From Sycon ciliatum (Eukaryota; Porifera; Calcarea; Leucosolenida; Sycettidae), in assembly GCF_964019385.1 (NCBI RefSeq), contig NC_088654.1:24562453-24626452 (forward strand): a DNA stretch of 64,000 nucleotides. The letters run 5' to 3'. Below are positions 37,462 to 46,400 of this stretch, in pieces. The notes under the pieces are model-generated. The model had not been told where the DNA came from. It ran no database searches and saw only the letters and a list, made by a program, of their open reading frames with translations. The position numbers and the translations under genes were made by a program. Within the stretch, counting starts at the first letter, position 1, and each line of letters starts with the position of its first letter.

Positions 37462-40400
37462 TATAGAACGCCAAGAAAACACCAATAAAAGAGTAGAGAC
37501 ACAATACACACGCAACTCCAACAGCCATGCAAACGTCCACCCATTTACACGTAAAGTCAAGAGGGATAACAAATAATTATACGAAACGAATGCATACGTG
37601 GACGGGTACACGCACGTTTACATACACGTAGTAGTGTAAGAGAGTAACATAGTGCAGTGGTCAGCAGAATACTAGCACATGCTGAGAGTGCAATAGCAAG
37701 CTTCACCATTGCTCATGGCCATGCAAATGTTCAGCAGCACTCAGTTCCGCAAGCTTCTGAAGATCAGCACACCTGCAACAAATATATAGCACAAGGATAC
37801 GCTTATTAACGTAATGATGCATGGGAGCACACAACTACCAAGTTCTCAACGAATGTGATGCTCAATGAAAATCAATCCACTCAAAGACCTGTGAACAGGT
37901 GACGGTGGGGACAATAATCTATTAGTAATACGAGGAATAAGATCGTTTGTGCACACTCAAGACGCACAGACACACCACCATACATGTAGTGTACACAGTG
38001 TTTCACTGCAACTAAATTGAAATGAGATGATTTGAACAATCTGTAAAGCGTTGCCGTCAGTCAGTCTTCCCCAAGATGGAAATGCAATGATTTGTTGTCA
38101 CGAGGCAGTTTCATTGACACAATGTCATGTTCGTGACATCAAAACGGTTACTTCATGGAATACGAGTATTAGCTTGAAGCTTTTTCTTGTCATTGGCATA
38201 CAAGCAATCCTCCTACTACTACTAGTACACTGGCACTGCGTTTGTGGATCCCATTGTATTTGACATCATACTATAATTTGTAGAGGAAGAGTGTCGTGGA
38301 GTTTCACATAATTTTCACAGGGATAAAAATACATTTCTCATGAAATAATTATAATAATTGATGATAGCTAGACGATCGTATACGATTGATGCAAAGTCCT
38401 TGCAGTCCTTGAGGACTTATACGAAGTGGTTGATTACTTTTAGGGCATTCATTCAAGCAACATCAAACAAACACGATACGCTCCTTGAAAATGGAAACAA
38501 ATTCAAGCATAACGACAGAACAGCAGACCAATCGAAACGAGTAAAAGCTTCCTTACCTCAGTCATCGTCCTGTCATGTAGTTGGACAGCCTTTTGACACG
38601 GTGGTACAGGCAGCTCTTGTCCAGTCAAACAGGGGTATCCTTGTGGCGTCGAACGAAAGAGAGTGTCAGTGTATCTGACTCGTCAGATTAGAACTGTGCT
38701 GAACTTTTCTCTTTCTCCGCTTTCTGCTTTCATCCCTCGCTCTGATGAAACCGTTCAAACGTCTTACTGGCAGCAATGGCCAGCCAAACAGGGGATCCTT
38801 GTGGCGTCGAACGAAAGAGAGTGTCAGTGTACCTGACTCGTCAGATTTGAACTGTGCTGAACTTTTCTCGTTCTGCAATTTCTGCTTTCATCCCGCGCAC
38901 TGATGAAACGTCTTCAGAGAACCACAAGACGCTTTCCAGATTTGTTTTGAACGTCTCCTTATCCTCCTTGGTTACCTCTAGACAGATTACTGTCAGCAAC
39001 TGCACAGCAGAACTGGGAGCCATGGCTAAAGTGGAGAAAGGAATGCGCTGCCACGAGGCAAGCAAAACTGAAAATGTGTTTGTTCTCTTTCGGGCACAAC
39101 ACACAGGACGGCGTGACTGGATAAACTGGACTCCTGGACTGTGAATAGGGGACTTGTAGAAAAAGTGTACTCCTTATAGGGGATTGCGCGGCAGGATGAA
39201 GCTGATCAAAACTGAGTGGACTCCTGGACTCTGTATAGTGGATTTTGGACCAATGGACTCTATATAGGGTGCTGGACATCATATAGTGCATGGACTCTAT
39301 ACTGAGTGCTACATATATTTTACTTCACCAGAATTACAGGCAGTAGAATGCCTTCTCACTAGACTCGGGTATGATCATGTGCCAATGGTGGATGATGCAA
39401 AGTCATATTGATATTATTTTGGCAGAACTTACGCAGACATGGAGGTATGCTAGGTGCTGTCCAGCTACCACCGGCTTGGCATGTGATAGTTGGAGTTGTT
39501 CCAGAAGGATTGACGGCATATCCAGCAGAACAGCTTATTCTCTTGGTGCTGCCCTCGGTTGTAGCACCAGCCGCTGGATATATACCTCCAGTTGGATTTG
39601 TGGGTACTCCACAGTCTCCTAACAAAGCAGGTGATAATTATTGTAATGGAAAAATCAGAAAGATTGTGAGCAGCCTTTGTCGTTTGACTTGTTCATGAAT
39701 TAGTCCAATCTCCACACATGCGGTCACGGGTAGCTCTTCCCCAAAGGTGCCATAATATTTCGCAACTTATATTTTTCGCAACCTTGCCAAAACAAGTGCA
39801 AGTTGCTGCAATCGCACCCATATTTCCAGAAAAAGCTCAACGGTTGCTGACATCGCTACATGCAATGATGCCCAAAACCACCAAAACAGAGCCAGAATAG
39901 CAGAAGTGCATCCGATCGACAGCCAACTCTCTACTCATTCGTGCTGTAAACCATAACTTTACACGGTGCAAATAGCCGGTTACATGTATCCTCCTTTATG
40001 TCATTGCCCGCAAAAAGGAATGCACATAACAAAACTACCGTTGAACTGTACTAGTAATGTTTTTTCTGAAACGAAATGAGTCTGAAGGCAGGCGAGAAAT
40101 GGACGACTAAGCATTTGTCCGACATGTAGTTGGCGACTTGACCATTTTTGAACCATCCCATGGGACTAGGTTGCGGAAATGTTGCGAAGTAGTTCGCGGA
40201 AAGTTGCGATTTCTTTCCAAACAACCAGAAGTTTCGAAACATATGGCGAGCATCTTTGGGGACGGGCTAGTCTCGGGCCGATCACTTTCACCGCACCAGC
40301 AACACGTCTACGAGTTATTATTTATACTGGCATTAACCTCCTCGGAAACAGAAATGGTACATGTAAAACACTACAAAGAGAGAACACACGTCAAGTACTT

Positions 40401-43400
40401 CAACAGCATTATTTTGAAATTCTTATCTGATAATATACTTTGAAGCATTCTCTTCAGGTTATTATTATTATTATTATTCTCAATTCATGGATGACATGGT
40501 GTCAACCAATATTATGAATGAGGGCTACCAGCCATGGAATAAAAGAACAAGAAGGCAAAAATGCACACGCAAAATATGGCAAGTTAAATGAAAATAAAAA
40601 TGAAATAAAAGTAAATCAATCCAAAACCCAAATGAATTGTACAGGTAGCATATGTGATTTACTTTGGAGCTTGAAGTAATACACAGAGAGAATTGAAATC
40701 AATGATTAGTAAATGAAGATCGACGTACGTGTATATTTATCAAGCTTAAAAACGCATTGAGGGTGTTGCTGGACTTTAATTGCTGAGGAAGAGAATCCCA
40801 TAATTGGTATGCTAGGAATACAGGCGATTTGCTCATAGAATTGTTTCTTGCAATCGGGAAACGAAGCGAGTTCCGGCTTGTTGAGGATTCATTGAACCAG
40901 TTTAGGAATGCTGCACATGCTGAGGGGCAGTAATAAGTTTGATTTTGTGAATGTATACGCAGGAGGATCGGTCAATGTAATGTTTCAGAGGAAATGTACA
41001 GCAATTTTCATAGAGAACGGCTATGTTGGTCTCGGGCGGCAAACGAAGTATTGCCCGGAGAATTCGTCGATGCACAATCTCCAGCTTTGCAAAGAGGCCA
41101 TTACCAGTGCCACACCACACCACACAGCAATACAAGAAAATAGGCAAAACGTATGTACATGTATGATAAAAGGTCTTTCGGCATTCTGGTGAAATGTGGG
41201 GGAGATGGCCATAAAGAATACCGACGACTGAGCTTGCCCGCTTTTCCAGATTCCGGAAATGGTGGGACCAGTCCAATTTGCTATCAAGTGTAACGCCAAG
41301 GTGCTTGTGACGAGAGGTTATAGGTATCGGGGTAGGATCATCTGGGAAATGGAAAATAGAAGTTTGAAGATGTGCAACATCTGATGACGCGTTGGGGACG
41401 ACACACATGATCTCGGTCTTGGCGGAGTTCGGCCGGAGTTTCCACCTTCGCATCCACTTGACCACACAGTCTATTCTTACCTGCAGGTCTTGACACGCGA
41501 CGGGGAGCGACCGGTGACTAGCCAGCAGAGTGGTGTCGTCCGCATATAGCGAGGTGTTGGGAATTGCACCGATATCATTCACATACATTAGAAAAAGCAG
41601 GGGCCCCAGAATTGATCCCTGGGGGACACCAGAACACACGCATTCAGGTTGGGACAATTGACCCGAGATACTCACTTGCTGTGAGCGACCACACAGGTAA
41701 CTCTCCAGCCACCGCAGTATGCGTCCTTGAATCGAGAATAATGCTATCTTAGCCATCAGCCCACGGTGCCACACAGTATCAAAGGCTTTAGATAAATCGA
41801 AGAAGCAGACTAGGCTGTACTCGCTGCGATGGCGATTGTCATGCAGAGGGATTGAACAACTCGAAGTAGCTGCCAGGCTGTTGAATCACCTCGACGGAAT
41901 CCGGACTGTGATTGATGGAGATATGGATCTACATGTGCATATAACTTGTCATACATTATTCGCTCACACAGCTTTGATATCGTTGAGAGAAGGGATATGG
42001 GACGATAGTTCGTCGGATCCGTTCTCGCGCCTTTGTTTTTGTACAGCGGGATGACGACAGCAGCTTTCCAGGCAGTTGGAAAAATACCGGTGGAGAATGA
42101 CAGATTGAATAGCAGACTCAAAGGAAGCGATATCGACGGGCCAATCAATTTCAGCAGCTCGTGTGTAACTCCATCAGGTCCCGCAGCTTTCCGGAGCTTT
42201 AGACGCTTGATGCATTTATGCACGGCATAGGGCGTGGTGAAGATAGAGGTGAGCGGCGGCGCAGTCGAGGCGTCCTGCAAAGGCGGGAGCGTCCACTGAG
42301 GGTTATCCAGAGTACCAAATGCAATGAACTGCTTATTTAGGGCATTTGCAATGTCGTCAGGTGATTTGATGTCAGCTCCTCGGACGGTGAGGCGTGATAC
42401 AGTGGGTTTTCCGGTGGAGTCCGACCGCAAACTTCGGATAAAATTGTGTAGATTCGGTGATGTTGTTTGGGCCTTTTGGGAGAATGAATTGAGAGTGCGG
42501 AGAAATCTGCGGTGCTCCAGCCGCGAGAGGTTACGGGTCTTATTCCGTTCCGCCTTTTACACAGCTTGATTTTTAGGGGTTTGATACTTCCTGTACACAC
42601 TGTACGGTGATATACAGGCAAGAGCAGAGACACAAGACCGATGAGTTAAGTACAGCAAGAACAGAAGGTGGAAGGAAAGAGGCCTGGAAAGCATACTCGT
42701 GACATTTTCAAAATGTTGTTGAAGTCGAGAATCTGAAGTGTGCCATGGTGCCCTGGGGCTCTGTGAACTCGGACAGCAGAGCTGCACAGATGGTAACATC
42801 GAACAAAAGGAGATTGATGGTAACATCGAACAAAAGAAGATTGGCAAAGAGTGAGAGACACGTATTGTAGCTGCATAGCCAAATGGAAAGCTGTAACTTT
42901 TTGACATCTTAAAAGGTGCTAATACGTCCTCGGTGCGCACTCCAACAGCCTTCCAACTTGGAAGGTTCTAAGTTATAATATACTGCTGTTGGAGTGCGCA
43001 TGCAAGACGTGCCAGAGCTTAAAGTCAGTTAGTTGTAGAATGTCAGTACCATTGGTCAGTGTCGTACAGTGTTATCGCATGGGCTGATTGTTTAGTGACT
43101 GATGGTGTTTGTGGACATAATAGCATAACGTGTACTTCCTTGGTCCTTTTCTATACTATAAACTCTCATTTAAATCAAGAATATCTTACGTAGGCATGGA
43201 GGCACACCAGGCACTGTCCAAGTACCACCGGCTTGGCATTTGATAGTTTGTGTTGTTGCTGAAGGATTGACGGCATAGTCAGGAGAACAAGTTATTGTCT
43301 TGGCACTGCCGACGGTTGTAGAACCAGCCATTGGATATGTTCCTCCAGTTGGATTCGCGGGTGTTTTACAGTCTCCTAACAATACAGTTCAAAAAGCAAT

Positions 43401-46400
43401 AGAATATTATAAAAATAGTTTTGAATGACAAAGTCCATTGAGTTTTACGTTTTTCATTCTCACTTGGATTCTATACTGTTCACTAGCAATTAATGATTTC
43501 AAGTATTTTTACATACTGCACACATTATGGTTGTGGTTATGGCATTGGTGGGCTTTGGATGAGAAATGTGCAGGTATGTGTGGTCAAAAAGATGAAGGAA
43601 TAGGAGACCTGGCAGCTGAGGACCCTTGCTATTCCTCTGTTTTACCTAGGTCATCACTACTGTTACTGGAGCTGACAGAAACTTATTTGCAATAAAAGAA
43701 CAGAAAAACACTAATTGTATTTTAAGGGATGTTTTTACCAGTTAGAAATACATGCATGGTGACCTAGGTCAAACGAAAGCATAGCGAGGCCCCTCAGCTG
43801 CCAGCACTCTCTCTCTCTCTCTCTCTCTCTTTGCAAATGTGTAGTGGGCACCAAAACACGAATTTTAACCCTTTGTGCACGGACTGTACAACTTTGATGC
43901 CCTGGGATCGAAACCATTAGCCAAATGGAAAGCTTTAACTTTTTGACATCTTAAAAGGTGCTAGTACGTCCTCGGTGCGCACTCCAAAAGCCTTCCAACT
44001 TGGAAGGTTCTAAGTTATCTGATAACATACTGCTGTTGGAGTGCGCATGCAAAACGTTCTAGAGCTCATAGTCAGTTAGTTGTAGAACGTCAGTACCGTT
44101 GGTCAGTGTCGTACAGTGTTATCGCATGAGCTGATTGTTTCGTTACTGGTGGTGTTAGTGGACATTATAACATAACTTGTACTTCCTTGGTCCTTTTCTC
44201 TACTATCAACTCTCATTTAAATCAAGAATATCTTACGTAGACATGGTGGCACACCAGGCATTGTCCAAGTACCATCGGCTTGGCATGTGATAGTTTGTGT
44301 TGTTGCAGAAGGATTGACAGCATAGTCAGAAGAACAAGTTATTGTCCTGGTACTGCCGACGGTTGTAGAACCATCCATTGGATATGTACCCCAAGTTGGA
44401 TTCGTGGGTGTCCTACAGTCTCCTAACAATACAGTTCAAAAAGCAATGGAATATTCTAAATTGTTTTGGATGACAAAAGACATTGAGTGTTACGTTTTTC
44501 ATTCTCACTTGGATTCTATACTGTTCACTAGCAATTAATGATTTCAAGTATTTTGACATACTGCACATAATATGGTTATGGTATTGCTGGGGCCGCATGA
44601 GAAACGTACATGTATGTGTGGTATAAAAAGGAAGGATTAGGAGACCTGGAAGCTGAGGACCCTTGCTATTCCTCTGTTTTACCGAGGTCATCATTACTGT
44701 TACTCGACCTGATAGAAACATATTTGCAATACAAGAACAGAAAAACATTAATTGTATTTAATTATTGAAAGGATTGGGAGAACTTCAAATTCAAATGATC
44801 ATTTGGGGAAGTGAACTGCCTGAAAAGCGAAACAATCGCCAGACCCACCAGGTTGTCATGTCAGGATGTCGCTTGTCATGAGCAATGCTCTAACCAGTGG
44901 TTAGAGCATTACTCATGACAAGCGGGGTCCCGGGTTCGAGTCCTGGTGGGTCTAGCGATTTTTTTCTCTTTTCAGGCAGTTCACTTCCACAAATGATCCT
45001 TTGTATTTAATTGAGATGTTTTTACCAGTTAGAAATACATGCATGGTGACCTAGGTCAAATGAAAGCATAGCGAGGCCCCTGAGCTGGCAGCACTACAAT
45101 GAAGATGATACTGAGTAAATAAGATGGGACCTGTCACTGAAACCTTCTCTGTGTTATCTTGTAGTCTTTCGAATACTTATTGATAAAATTGATTTGAACG
45201 CTATAGCACGCTGCGAAACACCATTGGCCAGGGCCGCTCATCAGAGGGATTTTGATATTTACCACCGGCCAAAGGTGTACTTCGAAGTATGTGAGTAATG
45301 AGCAACTTGCTTTACTTACTGCGTTCATATCTTTTTGTCTCCACGAACAGTAAGTGTTCCTGGCATTCTGCGAATTTGGCCAATCTGCAGAGTGCGCTGC
45401 GCTCCAGATTGAATACAAACCGTTCCCGTTATTTTACCTAGTATTGACCTGAACCGGCTTGGCGATCGAACTGCATAAGGAATTTGATTCTTCAGTATTA
45501 TGACTCGAGACTGCACACTGTGCTCCAGATGTTCTGCAAAGTCAACTAAAGGCTGGAGGAGAGAGGAGTGACCTGCATCATATACGGTGCAGTGCACAGA
45601 TATCGTGCTATTTCATATGATTGAGTTGCATGTTGACTGTAAATGAATGACTATGATGTACTCACTAGTTGAGGGAATGAGAAAGGGAAAAGTCTGAAGA
45701 GAACAATATCTGTCACCACCAGGACTCGAACAGGGACCTTCGCTTGAGGCCAGCGATGTTGTAGCCATTGAGCTCGCCATGTGTTAACACGAAATCCAGC
45801 GATTTCGAAACACTTAGAAACTGAAGACACTGCGACACTGACTAATCTAGCTGGCTGATGCCGCTGCATGAAGCTTCTGTCACGCTGTAAAACGAGCGCC
45901 GACGGCTGCATGAGGCTTCTGTCACTCTGTAAAACGAGCGCCGAGCATCATCCCTTATAGGTGAACTTGTTTTAATTGGGCGCATCGTATTTGGTGTCCG
46001 CTTCGATGTTTGGGCTGCAGGATCGGTATTATAGAGACCTATTAGTACATTGAGAATCATTACAGCAACGAATAACTTACGCAGACATGGTGGCGTGTTA
46101 AGTGTTGTCCAGTTACCATCGGCTTGGCATGTGATATTTGGAGTTGATCCAGGAGGATTCACAACAAATCCAGCAGCACAGCTTATTGTCGCAGTACTGC
46201 TGTTGGTTGTAGGATCGGTCTGATATGTCCCTCCATTCGGATTTGTCGGTGCCCCGCAGTCTCCTAACAATCCAGTAGAGCAGTGCAATTGATTTAGCAC
46301 TACAGATTGTTGTAACACCACCAATGTGCAATTTCTATAATTATGGTATAAGAGACGGTACGTATGCAAACGGTCTAGGTTCTAACCCCCATGATTCGTG

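Larger units (their letters stand above)
42878..44760. repeat. Tandem duplication of ~1.04 kb carrying a CCP exon
   Basis: 42878-43738 and 43918-44760 share flanking block tttttgacatcttaaaaggt, the MITE, the CCP exon and the downstream ttacgtttttcattctcact block. Exons 3 and 4 of gene 1 are the two copies. The second unit was later split by a SINE pair. Confidence 0.85.
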
